Below are positions 34,569 to 42,276 of a stretch of 64,000 nt of DNA, piece after piece. A model generated the notes under the pieces. That model saw only the letters and a list, made by a program, of their open reading frames with translations. It did no database searches and was not told the origin of the DNA. Source of the stretch: Dactylosporangium vinaceum (GTDB lineage: Bacteria; Actinomycetota; Actinomycetes; Mycobacteriales; Micromonosporaceae); NCBI RefSeq assembly GCF_019904175.1, contig NZ_CP061913.1, positions 2,108,001 to 2,172,000 of the forward strand, given 5' to 3'. The position numbers and the translations under genes were made by a program. The first letter of the stretch is position 1. Every line of letters begins with the position of its first letter.

Positions 34569-34755
34569 GACGGTGTAACACGCTCGGAAGCGCCCGCCAC
34601 GCTATGGTCTATATCACAGAGCGTCACGAAGTCTCAGATACGTCGTGTTACCGACGGTCACGAACGCAAGAGGGTATGGGTGGTTTTTGCGCATATGGCG
34701 AAAACCCGTTTTCCGGGCTACCCACAGAGGGGGACAACTCCTAGGTTCTCGGGAC

Positions 34756-35730
34756 ATGGCCGTCAGCGACGACGTCGCGCCCGACGAGTGGGAGTGCCGC
34801 GTCTTTCTCGCCGTGGCCGAGCACCGTCAGCACACCAAAGCGGCGGAGGCGCTCTCCCCGACCCGCCCCGCCCACCTGCGCGACCGCCCGTATGCGCGCC
34901 AGTTGGTCGGTAAGACCATCGCGCGGATCGAGCGGTGGTGCGGCGAACCGCTCTTCGAGGGCAACCGCGGGCAGTTGCGCCTGACCGAGCGCGGGCGCGA
35001 GTTCGAGAAGGCGGCCCGCAGCGTCGTCGGGGAGTACGAGCTGATGCGCCGGGCGGCCCCGAGCGACGGGCTGCCGCGCCTGGCGTGCCTGCCGCACCAC
35101 GCCGCGTTCGTCGCGCCCGCGCAGGCCCGGCTGCTCGAGCGGTTCGGGCGGGCGCGGATCGCCGTGGAATACCTGGAGCCGCATCGGCACGCGGCCTCGG
35201 AGCTGCACCGGCATGCGCTGCTCATCGGCTCGCCGGCGGTGCCCGGGGGCCGCTCCGTGCGGCTCTACACCGCGCGGCTCGAGGCAATGGTGCCGGCGGC
35301 GCACTTTCCGGGTGTGCGGCTCGCGCTTCCGGAGCTGCTGCGGCGCTACCGGCCGATCGCGCACCTGACCGGGGTGCCGGAGGAGCGGCGGGTGGCCTGG
35401 GGGCTGGACCGGGCCCCGGGGGCGAACTCCGGGCGGCCCATCGGCGACACCGCGGGTGCCGTGCTGCGGCTGCGGCACGAGACGGCGGCCCGGTGGGACG
35501 GGCGGGTGCTCGTCGCGCCGTCCGATGTGGCGCTGCCGTTCAAGTCGGGGATGGAGTTCGGCGGGCGGTATGCGGACCGCTTCAAGTGGGTGCCGGTCGT
35601 CGCTGATGCGCCGTTGACGTTCGAGGTGCACCTGACGGTTCGGCCCTCGGGCGCGGACGACGGGGTCGAGGCGGCGGTGGCCGCTGTGCAGACCGCGGCT
35701 CGCGCGCTGCCGCACCTCGGGGGGAGCTAG
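34756..35730 (+). CDS. LysR-type HTH regulator, variant
   Basis: 324 residues. N-terminal winged helix (about 8-85): ECRVFLAVAEHRQHTKAAEAL, an insert PTRPAHLRDRPYARQ where a canonical LysR has its recognition turn, then KTIARIERWCGEPLFEGNRGQLRLTERGREF, which is the typical LysR wing. The C-terminal ~220 residues have a periplasmic-binding-like layout but weak similarity to LysR effector domains. TAGGTT 8 nt upstream marks the ATG as a leaderless start. The likely target is its own dyad-rich upstream region. The gene ends at a CTAG that also provides the stop of the TetR echo on the other strand. Confidence 0.78.
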   Translation: MAVSDDVAPDEWECRVFLAVAEHRQHTKAAEALSPTRPAHLRDRPYARQLVGKTIARIERWCGEPLFEGNRGQLRLTERGREFEKAARSVVGEYELMRRAAPSDGLPRLACLPHHAAFVAPAQARLLERFGRARIAVEYLEPHRHAASELHRHALLIGSPAVPGGRSVRLYTARLEAMVPAAHFPGVRLALPELLRRYRPIAHLTGVPEERRVAWGLDRAPGANSGRPIGDTAGAVLRLRHETAARWDGRVLVAPSDVALPFKSGMEFGGRYADRFKWVPVVADAPLTFEVHLTVRPSGADDGVEAAVAAVQTAARALPHLGGS

Positions 35731-35795
35731 CGGCGTCCCGCGCTCACCTGGCGGCGGCCCGCGCTCAGCACCTGGCGGCGGCCCGCGGGCACTCA
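35727..35795 (-). repeat. In-frame echo of the TetR gene 3' end beyond its stop
   Basis: After the TetR stop (35795-35793) the same frame continues GTG CCC GCG ... TAG, reading AGRRQV, LSAGRRQV, SAGRR. The segment is two to three copies of the gene's terminal CGCGGCCGCCGC unit, as if the 3' end had been tandemly duplicated. Confidence 0.6.
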
Positions 35796-36374
35796 GCGGC
35801 GGCCGCGGGTCAGCGGGATGAAGACCTCGTCGACGATCTCGACGAGGACGTCGTCGGGGACGCTCGGGTGGCCGCGCATGGCGTACTCCGCGCGCAGCAG
35901 CATGATCGGTGTGGTCGCCACGCGGATGTGGACGGCGGCCGGTGGGACCTCCCCGCGCGCGGCGGCTCGCTCCAGCATGGCCAGCCAGGTGCGGTCCATC
36001 GTGTCGGCGCCTGATCGTTCGCGCATCCGGGACAGCAGCTCCGGGTCCTCGGCGGCGGCCGCCAGCAGGCCGCGCAGGATCGCGCCGTGGGGGGACGCCC
36101 AGGTCTCGTTGGCCCGGCGGAGCAGTTCCAGGGCGTCGGTGCGCAGGCTGCCGGTGTCGGGGCTCGGCATGTTCTCGTCGGAGAGCATGCGGTAGGCGGC
36201 AATGCCGAGCGCGGCCCGGCTCGGCCAGCGGCGGTAGATCGCGTTCTTGTTGGTGCCCGCGCGGGTGGCGACGCGGTCCATGGTCATGCCCGCGTAGCCG
36301 GACTCGCGGAGCTCGTCCGCGGCCGCGCGCAGGATCGCCTGCTCCAGCTCCTCACCCCGCCGCCTGGTGGTCAT
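35793..36374 (-). CDS. TetR/AcrR-family transcriptional repressor
   Basis: 193 residues. HTH at about 10-58: ILRAAADELRESGYAGMTMDRVATRAGTNKNAIYRRW (seen in parts ILRAAADELRESGY and ATRAGTNKNAIYRRWPS). The ligand domain follows with no recognised family. It is divergent from the TIM-barrel gene at 36444 across a large perfect operator (36381-36422), the standard layout for a TetR repressor controlling itself and its neighbour. The C-terminal RGRR is followed by tandem copies after the stop. Confidence 0.9.
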   Translation of the reverse strand: MTTRRRGEELEQAILRAAADELRESGYAGMTMDRVATRAGTNKNAIYRRWPSRAALGIAAYRMLSDENMPSPDTGSLRTDALELLRRANETWASPHGAILRGLLAAAAEDPELLSRMRERSGADTMDRTWLAMLERAAARGEVPPAAVHIRVATTPIMLLRAEYAMRGHPSVPDDVLVEIVDEVFIPLTRGRR

Positions 36375-36380
36375 GGGTTG

Positions 36381-36422
36381 TAGGGTACGCCCTGTACCTT
36401 ATAAGGTACTGGACGTACCCTA
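36381..36422. promoter_or_regulatory. 42-bp nested palindrome, TetR operator
   Basis: Outer arms TAGGGTACG (36381-36389) and CGTACCCTA (36414-36422) enclose a perfect 16-bp core GTACCTTATAAGGTAC (36394-36409). All share one centre. It lies 6 bp from the TetR start codon and 21 bp from the divergent ATG, so binding should repress both. Confidence 0.75.
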
Positions 36423-36443
36423 TTAGCGGGAGGTCTTGGGGTT

Positions 36444-37427
36444 ATGCGGGTGTTCGGCATCAACTACGACGCCGGGTTCGTCAGCGGCGGGTCCACGACG
36501 CACGAGCCGTTCGATCCGGCCGTCGTCGCCCGGGACATGCGGGTGATCCGGGAGGAGCTGCACTGCGACGCGGTGCGGATCACCGGAGGGGTCCAGGACC
36601 GGCTGGAGATCGCCGCCCGGCTGGCCGCCGAGGCGGGGCTCGAGGTCTGGTACTGCCCGTTCAACAACGGGCTCGACCGGGACTCGCTCATGGCGTTCGT
36701 GCTCGAGGCGGCGCAGCGCGCGGAGCGGCTGCGGCGCGCGGGCGCGGCTGTCGTGTTCCTCACCGGGTCGGAGATCAGCATGTTCACCGACGGGTTCCTG
36801 CCGGGCAAGGACCTGGCCGAGCGGTTGGCGATGTTCGGCGACCCCGTGCGGCTGCGCGCGGCGGTCCCGGCGGCCCGGGCGGCGGTGCACGAGTTTCTTA
36901 CAGCGGCGGTGCCGGCCGTGCGGGAGCGCTTCGGCGGACCGATCTCGTATGCGTCGGTGCCGCTGGAGGGCGTGGACTGGGCGCCGTTCGACATCATCGC
37001 CAGCGACGCCGCGTATCGCGACGCGTCGAATGCGGCGGCGTTTCCGGAGTCGCTGGCGGCGGCGGTGGGGCAGGGGAAGCCCTACGCCGCGACCGAGTTC
37101 GGCTGCTGCACCTTCCTCGGGGCCGGCGAGGTCGCGGGGCAGGGGGAGCCGGTCACCTTCGGGCCGGACGGGCGGGCGCTCACGCTGACCCGGGAGCTGC
37201 AGCGGGACGAGGAGGGGCAGGCGGAGTACATCCTGTCGCTGCTGCGGGACCTGGAGGCCGGGGGAGCGTCGGCGGCGTTCGTGTACACGTTCGCCAACCG
37301 GCACCTGCCGGGCGAGTTCGACCTCGCGGCCCGCGGGATCGTGCGGGTCCTCGACGACGGGTCGTGGACGCCCAAGGCCGCCTTCCACGCCCTCGCGGCC
37401 TACGGGGCGGCCAGGCGTTCGAAGTAG
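36444..37427 (+). CDS. TIM-barrel glycoside-hydrolase-like protein
   Basis: 327 residues resembling a family of Streptomyces proteins often labelled abortive infection without support. Barrel features: GINYDAGF at strand 1, CDAVRITGG at strand 2, VWYCPFNN at strand 3, then FLTGSEISMF with Glu110 at strand 4 and YAATEFGCCTF with Glu218 near strand 7. The two Glu fit the acid/base and nucleophile of clan A glycosidases. No signal peptide, so it is cytoplasmic. Controlled by the divergent TetR. The substrate is unknown. It overlaps the 3' end of the convergent asparaginase-like gene by 28 nt. Confidence 0.7.
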   Translation: MRVFGINYDAGFVSGGSTTHEPFDPAVVARDMRVIREELHCDAVRITGGVQDRLEIAARLAAEAGLEVWYCPFNNGLDRDSLMAFVLEAAQRAERLRRAGAAVVFLTGSEISMFTDGFLPGKDLAERLAMFGDPVRLRAAVPAARAAVHEFLTAAVPAVRERFGGPISYASVPLEGVDWAPFDIIASDAAYRDASNAAAFPESLAAAVGQGKPYAATEFGCCTFLGAGEVAGQGEPVTFGPDGRALTLTRELQRDEEGQAEYILSLLRDLEAGGASAAFVYTFANRHLPGEFDLAARGIVRVLDDGSWTPKAAFHALAAYGAARRSK

Positions 37428-38251
37428 TCCCGCACGCCCGCGGCATGGTTCACGGCGACCATGAGGGCGGCCAGCGCCTTGGCCGATGACAGGTTGCCGG
37501 CGAGCACCGCGCCGACCCGCGCGGCCAGGCCGTTGGGCGGCTGCGGAGGGCGCGGCGCGCGGGTGCGCGAGGTGACGACCACCGGGATGTTCCACTCGAC
37601 CAGGTCGGCGATCGTGGCGAGGAGGGTCACCGGGACGTTGCCCTCGCCGGTGCCCTCCAGCACGATGCCGCGGGCCCCGGCGTCGGCGAGCGTCATCAGG
37701 AGCTGGGCGGCGATCCCCGGGTACACCCGCAGCAGCCCGATGTTGGTGTCCGGATGACCTTGCGGTGCCGGTGGGCGCGGCGGGGGGTCGGCCGTCAGCG
37801 CGACGCCGGCCGGGCTCACTCGACCGAGCGGCGGGGCCGGCCGGGAGGTGAATCCGTCCGCGTCCGCGCGCACCCAGCGCGCGGCGTGCAGCTCGTCGCC
37901 GATGCAGGCGACCGCGCCGACGCCGTGCAGCCGCGGGTCGCCGGCGGCGCGCACGGCGGTGCGCAGGCCCGGGCCGGGGGTCGTGAAGACGATCGCTCCC
38001 CGCTCCGCGGCCCGGCCCGCGACCAGGTCGGTCAGGTAGGCGGTCGCCTCGAGGGTGTCGGGGCCGTGCGGGACGACGACGCCGGCGAAGCCCTCCTCAC
38101 CCAGGGCCCTGCGCACGCGCCGGGCGATGGCGGCCATCGTCTCCTGGGTGGTGTCCCAGTCGATCTCGGCCGGCGACTCCTCGACCACGACGCCCGACGG
38201 TGGCGCCTCCGCGCGTGTGGTCGGCGTGGTCAGCAGGAGCACGCCGCTCAC
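37400..38251 (-). CDS. Asparaginase/glutaminase-family protein, divergent
   Basis: 283 residues. VVVPHGPDTLEATAYLTDL corresponds to the second threonine motif of L-asparaginases (HGTDTxxETA), here with Pro in place of Thr (HGPDT). The first motif, GGTI, is replaced by LLTTPTTRAE. Later, GARGIVLEGTGEGNVP and LSSAKALAALMVAV match the C-terminal asparaginase region. With both motifs altered, normal amidase activity is doubtful. The GTG at 38251 overlaps the stop of the RHH-ClpN gene (GTGA), so both are made together. It may bind rather than cleave its ligand. Confidence 0.72.
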   Translation of the reverse strand: MSGVLLLTTPTTRAEAPPSGVVVEESPAEIDWDTTQETMAAIARRVRRALGEEGFAGVVVPHGPDTLEATAYLTDLVAGRAAERGAIVFTTPGPGLRTAVRAAGDPRLHGVGAVACIGDELHAARWVRADADGFTSRPAPPLGRVSPAGVALTADPPPRPPAPQGHPDTNIGLLRVYPGIAAQLLMTLADAGARGIVLEGTGEGNVPVTLLATIADLVEWNIPVVVTSRTRAPRPPQPPNGLAARVGAVLAGNLSSAKALAALMVAVNHAAGVRDYFERLAAP

Positions 38252-38910
38252 TGGAGGCGCTCCTCCAGGCGCTCGATGCGGGCCAGCAGTGCGTCGAGGG
38301 AGGGGGCGGCCTGGGCCTGGAGGTGGACGTACCCGGCCAGGGCCGCCGTCACCGCCCGGCGGGTCAGGCGCAGCTCGGCGCCGAGCGAGCGCAGGGCCTG
38401 CCCGGCGACGCCGTCCGGCTCGGCGACGAGGCCGAGCAGGAGGTGCTCGCAGCCGACGTAGTTGTGCCCGAGCGCCGTCGCCTCCGTCACGGCCAGCTCC
38501 AGCGCGGCCGCCGCGGGGCCGCTGAACTGCCCGCCGGTGCCGTCCTCGGCACCGGCCCGGACGGCGGCCGGGACGCGGGCCGGGTCGATGTCGATCGCCC
38601 GCAGGACCTGCAGCGCCAGGTTCGCGCCCTCGTCGAGCATCCCGGCGAGCAGGTGCCCGGTGTCGAGGGCGGGCGCGCCGACGGCCCGCTGCGCAGCCAG
38701 GCGCAGGACGGTGCGCATCCGCGCGGTGAAGTGCGGGAGCCGGGCGGCGAGCGCGTCGTCGTCGAGGTCGCCCAGGACCGTCTCCCGGATCGCCGTCACC
38801 CGCCGGACGGCCTGCTCGAGGGCCCGCTGGCAGATCGCGGAGACGGGCACGCCGGTGGCCTTGACCGCCTCGGCGAGCTCGTCGGGCAGGTAGACGTTGA
38901 TTTTCGGCAC
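38248..38910 (-). CDS. Ribbon-helix-helix plus Clp N-domain protein
   Basis: 220 residues. Residues 1-45 look like a ribbon-helix-helix DNA-binding unit (MPKINVYLPDELAEAVKATG, CQRALEQAVRRV). From about 70 a Clp N-terminal repeat pair follows: LRLAAQRAVGAPALDTGHLLAGML and ATALGHNYVGCEHLLLGLVAE. No AAA ATPase module is present. It could bind DNA and recruit Clp protease substrates or act as a regulated repressor. GTG 38910 lies 6 nt from TATATC, a leaderless layout. It is translationally coupled to the asparaginase-like gene. Confidence 0.85.
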   Translation of the reverse strand: MPKINVYLPDELAEAVKATGVPVSAICQRALEQAVRRVTAIRETVLGDLDDDALAARLPHFTARMRTVLRLAAQRAVGAPALDTGHLLAGMLDEGANLALQVLRAIDIDPARVPAAVRAGAEDGTGGQFSGPAAAALELAVTEATALGHNYVGCEHLLLGLVAEPDGVAGQALRSLGAELRLTRRAVTAALAGYVHLQAQAAPSLDALLARIERLEERLQ

Positions 38911-38940
38911 GCTCTAGATATACCCCCACAGGGGTTACAC
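38911..38940 (-). promoter_or_regulatory. Promoter and small dyad of the RHH-ClpN gene
   Basis: On the minus strand TATATC (38922-38917) is 6 nt before the GTG. Just upstream, TAACCCCTGTGGGGGTA holds CCCC-TGTG-GGGG, a candidate site for the RHH domain of the gene's own product. Confidence 0.45.
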
Positions 38941-38960
38941 CGTCGAGCTCGGGCGCCGGC

Positions 38961-40094
38961 TCAGCCGATCGCGGCGCTGTGGGCCCGCATGAAGGGCAGC
39001 GGGTCGACGGCGTTGCCCGGCGAGGTCGGCGGCGTGCTCACGTGGACCTCGAAGTGCAGGTGCGGGGCGGAGGAGTTGCCGGAGCTGCCGACGTAGCCGA
39101 TGACCTGGCCGGCCGCGACCTTCTGGCCCGCCTGGACGACGCCGCGGCGGACCATGTGGCAGTACAGGGTGGAGACGCCGCCGGCGTGCTGGATCTTCAC
39201 GTACCAGCCGCAGCCCCCGATCGCCGCGCTGCCGGCCTGGTCGCAGCTGTGGCCGGCCTCGATGTTGCACACGACCTCGACGACGGTGCCGGCCGACGCG
39301 GCGTGGATCGGGGTGCCGACGAACGACATGATGTCGACGCCCACGTGGTTGGGGTTGGTCGGCGTGCGGAAGCCGGGCCGGGCCGAGAAGCCGGGCAGTG
39401 GGCTCACCCAGCGGCTCTGGCCGGCCTCGGCGGCGGGTGCGGGAGCCGCGGCGGCGGGCGCGGGCGCGGCGAGGGAGTCGCAGGACGGCGGGGCGGTGGC
39501 GCGGTTGACGTAGGCGTCGGAGACGTACGCGCCGGTATCGAGGCGGTCCCACCTGTCGGTGACCCGCATGGTGCCGGCGATCTGCTCGCCCGGCAGCTGG
39601 CAGACGATGTTCAGCGGGGTGCCGTTCGCCAGGCCGGCGTAGAGCACGGCGGCGCGGGCCGGGCCGCTGCGGGTCTTCAGCGCAACGGCGCCGGAGGCGA
39701 CGGTGCCGGCGGTCGTGGCGGCGGTGGCGGGAGCCGCGGCGGCGGCCGGGGCGGCGACGGTCTGCGCGTCGGTGCACGGCGGGAACTGCTGGCCGTGGCG
39801 CACCCAGGCGTCGCTGACGAACGAGCCGTCGGTGAGGCGGTCCCACTGGTCGGTGACCCGGACCGGGCCCTGATTGATCAGCTGGCCCTTGACCTGGCAC
39901 TCGACGGAGACCGCGGTGCCGTTCGGGAGGGTGCGCAGCGGGCGGGTCCAGACGGCCGCGCCCGCGCGGACGTTCAGCGGGCGCTTCGGGGACACGACCG
40001 TGGCGGTGGTGGCCGCCTGGGCGCCCACCGGTATCAGCAGCGTGGCCGCGGTCGTGGTGGCCGCCACGGCCGCGGCGAAGATCGTTTTGCGCAT
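38961..40094 (-). CDS. Secreted M23 (LytM) peptidase with two SH3-like repeats
   Basis: 377 residues. Sec signal peptide (MRKTIFAAAVAATTTAATLL ... AQA). Two SH3-like repeats, each ending in the pair VTDQWDRL...SFVSDAWV and VTDRWDRL...AYVSDAYV, separated by Ala/Pro linkers. The C-terminal LytM domain has the zinc ligands in NHVGVDIM (H-x3-D) and HLHFEVH. It should cut peptidoglycan stem or cross-bridge peptides outside the cell, or act as a regulator if partly inactive; the motif set looks complete. GGGGGTG lies 5 nt before the ATG. A strong hairpin separates it from fadB. Confidence 0.92.
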   Translation of the reverse strand: MRKTIFAAAVAATTTAATLLIPVGAQAATTATVVSPKRPLNVRAGAAVWTRPLRTLPNGTAVSVECQVKGQLINQGPVRVTDQWDRLTDGSFVSDAWVRHGQQFPPCTDAQTVAAPAAAAAPATAATTAGTVASGAVALKTRSGPARAAVLYAGLANGTPLNIVCQLPGEQIAGTMRVTDRWDRLDTGAYVSDAYVNRATAPPSCDSLAAPAPAAAAPAPAAEAGQSRWVSPLPGFSARPGFRTPTNPNHVGVDIMSFVGTPIHAASAGTVVEVVCNIEAGHSCDQAGSAAIGGCGWYVKIQHAGGVSTLYCHMVRRGVVQAGQKVAAGQVIGYVGSSGNSSAPHLHFEVHVSTPPTSPGNAVDPLPFMRAHSAAIG

Positions 40095-40137
40095 GGTGCA
40101 CCCCCGGGGACGAGATGATTCCGCGCTCGGGCCGGGG

Positions 40138-40183
40138 GGACCACGAACCCCGCCAACGCTAGGCGTGACGGGGTCCGCGGTCC
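40138..40183 (-). terminator. 15-bp hairpin between fadB and the M23 gene
   Basis: GGACCACGAACCCCG (40138-40152) and CGGGGTCCGCGGTCC (40169-40183) pair over 15 positions with two G-T wobbles on the minus-strand RNA. The loop is 16 nt. It lies 18 bp after the fadB stop. Confidence 0.55.
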
Positions 40184-40200
40184 TACATTTCCGGATTCAT

Positions 40201-42276
40201 TCACCCATTCGGGGCGTTTGCCACGCCTTCCGCGAGGAAGCGGGCGCCGGTGACCTTCTCGGAGATGCCCTCCCGGTCCAGGTAGGGGCTGACGCCGCCG
40301 AGGTGGAACGGCCAGCCCGCGCCGAGGATCATGCACAGGTCGATGTCGCGGGCGTCGGCGACGACGCCCTCGTCGAGCATCAGGCGGATCTCCCGGGCCA
40401 GCGCCTCGGTCGCCTCCGCGCGCAGCTGCTCGGCGGTCGAGGGGGTCGAGCCGACCTCCAGCAGGGCCAGTACCTCGGGGTCGGGGTTGCCGTCCCGGTC
40501 GGTGAAGCCGCGCTTGCCGGCCTCGACGACCCGGCCCAGGTTCGCCGAGACACCGAAGCGGTCCGGGAACGCGTGGTGCAGCGTCTCCGCCACGTGGTGC
40601 GCGACGGCCGGGCCGACCATCGTGAGCAGGGCCATCGGGCGCATCGGCAGGCCCAGCGGGTCGAGCGCCGAGTCCGCGACCTCGATCGGGGTGCCGTTGT
40701 CCACCGCGGCCGTCACGACGCCCAGGAAGCGGGTCAGCAGCCGGTTGACGACGAAGGCCGGAGCGTCTTTGACGAGAACCGACGACTTCTTCAGGGCCTT
40801 GCCGACGGCGAACGCCGTCGCCAGTGTCGCGTCGTCGGTCCGGTCGGCCCGGACGATCTCCAGCAGCGGCATCATCGCGACCGGGTTGAAGAAGTGGAGG
40901 CCGACGACGCGCTCCGGGTGGGCCAGGTCGGCCGCCATCTCGGAGACCGACAGCGATGAAGTGTTGGTGGCCAGGACGCAGTCGTCGCGGACGATCGCCT
41001 CGACCTCGGCCCAGACCTGCTTCTTGACCTTGAGGTCCTCGAACACCGCCTCCAGCACGAGGTCGGCGTCGGCGAACGCGGCCTTGTCGACGGAGCCGGA
41101 GATCAGGCCCTTGTACTTCGCGGCCCGCCCCGCGTCCAGGCGCCCCTTGCCGACCAGCTTCTCGATCTCGGCGTGGACGTAGCCGACGCCCTTGTCGACG
41201 CGCGCCTGGTCGAGGTCGGTGAGGACCACCGGCACCTCCAGGCGCCGCACGAACAGCAGCGCGAGCTGCGAGGCCATGAGGCCGGCACCCACGATGCCGA
41301 CCTTCGTGACGTCGCGGGCCAGGCCGCGGTCCGGGGCGCCCGCGGGCCGCTTGGCCCGCCGCTGCACCAGGTCGAACGCGTAGAGGCTGGCCCGCGCCTG
41401 GTCGCCCATGATCAGGTCGGCGAGCGCGTCGTCCTCGGCTGCGGTACCCACCGAGAAGTCGGCGTCTTTCGCCAGGGCCAGCAGCTCGAGCGCCCGGTTG
41501 GCGGAGTGCACCGCACCGTGCAGGCGCTCGTCGAGCTGGTGCTTGGCGAAGTAGAGCACGCCGTCCCACATGTCCCGGTCCACCTCGGGCCGGGTGACGG
41601 TGATCGAGCCGTCGACGACGCCCTCGGCCCACGCGAGGGAGCGCTCGAGGTAGTCGGCCGGCTCGAAGATCGCGTCGGCCAGGCCCATCTCGTGCGCCTG
41701 GGCCGGGCGCAGCTGCTTCTGCGTGAGCGGGTTCTGCAGGATGACCTGGGCGGCGCCGGCGATCCCGATCAGGTTGGGCAGCAGCTGCGTGCCGCCCCAG
41801 CCCGGGACCAGCCCGATCGCGACCTCGGGCAGCGCCAGCGCGGCCGCGCCCGAGGAGACCGTCCGGTAGTGGCAGTGCAGGGCGACCTCGAGGCCGCCGC
41901 CCATCGCCGCGCCGTTGATGAACGCGAACGTCGGGACGGGCGAGTCCTTGAACTTGCGGAAGACCCGGTGGCCGTACCGGCCCAGCTCCAGCGCCTGCGC
42001 CCGCTCGGTGAGCAGCGGCATGCCGGTGATGTCGGCGCCGACGCAGAAGATGTAAGGCTTGCCGGTCAGGGCGATGAACTTCGGGTTCGCCGCGACCGCC
42101 TCGTCGATCGCCGCCTCCAGGCTCGCGAGGCCGCCGGGGCCGAACGAGTTGGGCTTGGTGTGGTCGAAGCCGTTGTCGAGCGTGATGAGCGCGGCGCGCT
42201 CGCGGCTCGGGAGCGTGACGAAGCGCAGCAGCGCCTTGGTCACGACCTCGTCGGGAAAGCTCAGCGCGGCTGTCAC
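40201..42276 (-). CDS. fadB: Fatty-acid oxidation complex alpha subunit (enoyl-CoA hydratase / 3-hydroxyacyl-CoA dehydrogenase)
   Basis: 691 residues, bifunctional. The N-terminal crotonase domain (about 1-280) has the oxyanion loop YIFCVGADITGM and INGAAMGGGLEVAL with the catalytic-region Glu. The central NAD-binding domain starts KVGIVGAGLMASQLA (about 320) and is followed by the 3HCDH C-terminal domain with VGLHFFNPV and KDAPAFVVNR. GTG 42276 overlaps the thiolase stop (GTGA), so fadA and fadB are stoichiometrically coupled. They carry out hydration, dehydrogenation and thiolysis of beta-oxidation. Confidence 0.95.
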   Translation of the reverse strand: MTAALSFPDEVVTKALLRFVTLPSRERAALITLDNGFDHTKPNSFGPGGLASLEAAIDEAVAANPKFIALTGKPYIFCVGADITGMPLLTERAQALELGRYGHRVFRKFKDSPVPTFAFINGAAMGGGLEVALHCHYRTVSSGAAALALPEVAIGLVPGWGGTQLLPNLIGIAGAAQVILQNPLTQKQLRPAQAHEMGLADAIFEPADYLERSLAWAEGVVDGSITVTRPEVDRDMWDGVLYFAKHQLDERLHGAVHSANRALELLALAKDADFSVGTAAEDDALADLIMGDQARASLYAFDLVQRRAKRPAGAPDRGLARDVTKVGIVGAGLMASQLALLFVRRLEVPVVLTDLDQARVDKGVGYVHAEIEKLVGKGRLDAGRAAKYKGLISGSVDKAAFADADLVLEAVFEDLKVKKQVWAEVEAIVRDDCVLATNTSSLSVSEMAADLAHPERVVGLHFFNPVAMMPLLEIVRADRTDDATLATAFAVGKALKKSSVLVKDAPAFVVNRLLTRFLGVVTAAVDNGTPIEVADSALDPLGLPMRPMALLTMVGPAVAHHVAETLHHAFPDRFGVSANLGRVVEAGKRGFTDRDGNPDPEVLALLEVGSTPSTAEQLRAEATEALAREIRLMLDEGVVADARDIDLCMILGAGWPFHLGGVSPYLDREGISEKVTGARFLAEGVANAPNG

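Larger units (their letters stand above)
34207..34755. other. Regulatory-looking gap between the cyclase and the LysR-type gene
   Basis: 549 bp. Near 34235-34285 a G/C-rich segment GGGCCGGTCCAGG occurs twice. A small ORF lies at 34303-34434 on the minus strand. Dyads then follow: CGTACG-aacc-CGTACG (34516-34531), GAACC/GGTTC (34521-34535), CGTAGAG/CTCTACG (34546-34568), and a 9-bp hairpin GGTTTTTGC/GCGAAAACC with one wobble (34682-34706). The stretch 34600-34740 is AT-richer than its surroundings. TAGGTT (34742-34747) is 8 nt from the ATG of the LysR-type gene. Confidence 0.55.

Noticed and set aside
34682..34706. Intrinsic terminator reading towards the LysR-type gene
   Set aside because: The hairpin lies 50 bp before a start with its own -10 element and has no T-run after the right arm; it is listed only as a structural feature of the gap.
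36444..37427. Abortive infection (phage defence) function for the TIM-barrel gene
   Set aside because: I recall this label on similar proteins, but the sequence shows barrel-type Glu residues and no Abi domain; no other defence genes are adjacent.
40095..40200. c-di-AMP (ydaO-type) riboswitch before the M23 peptidase
   Set aside because: Such elements precede wall hydrolases in actinobacteria, but the gap is only 106 nt, is dominated by a simple terminator-like hairpin, and lacks the conserved core.
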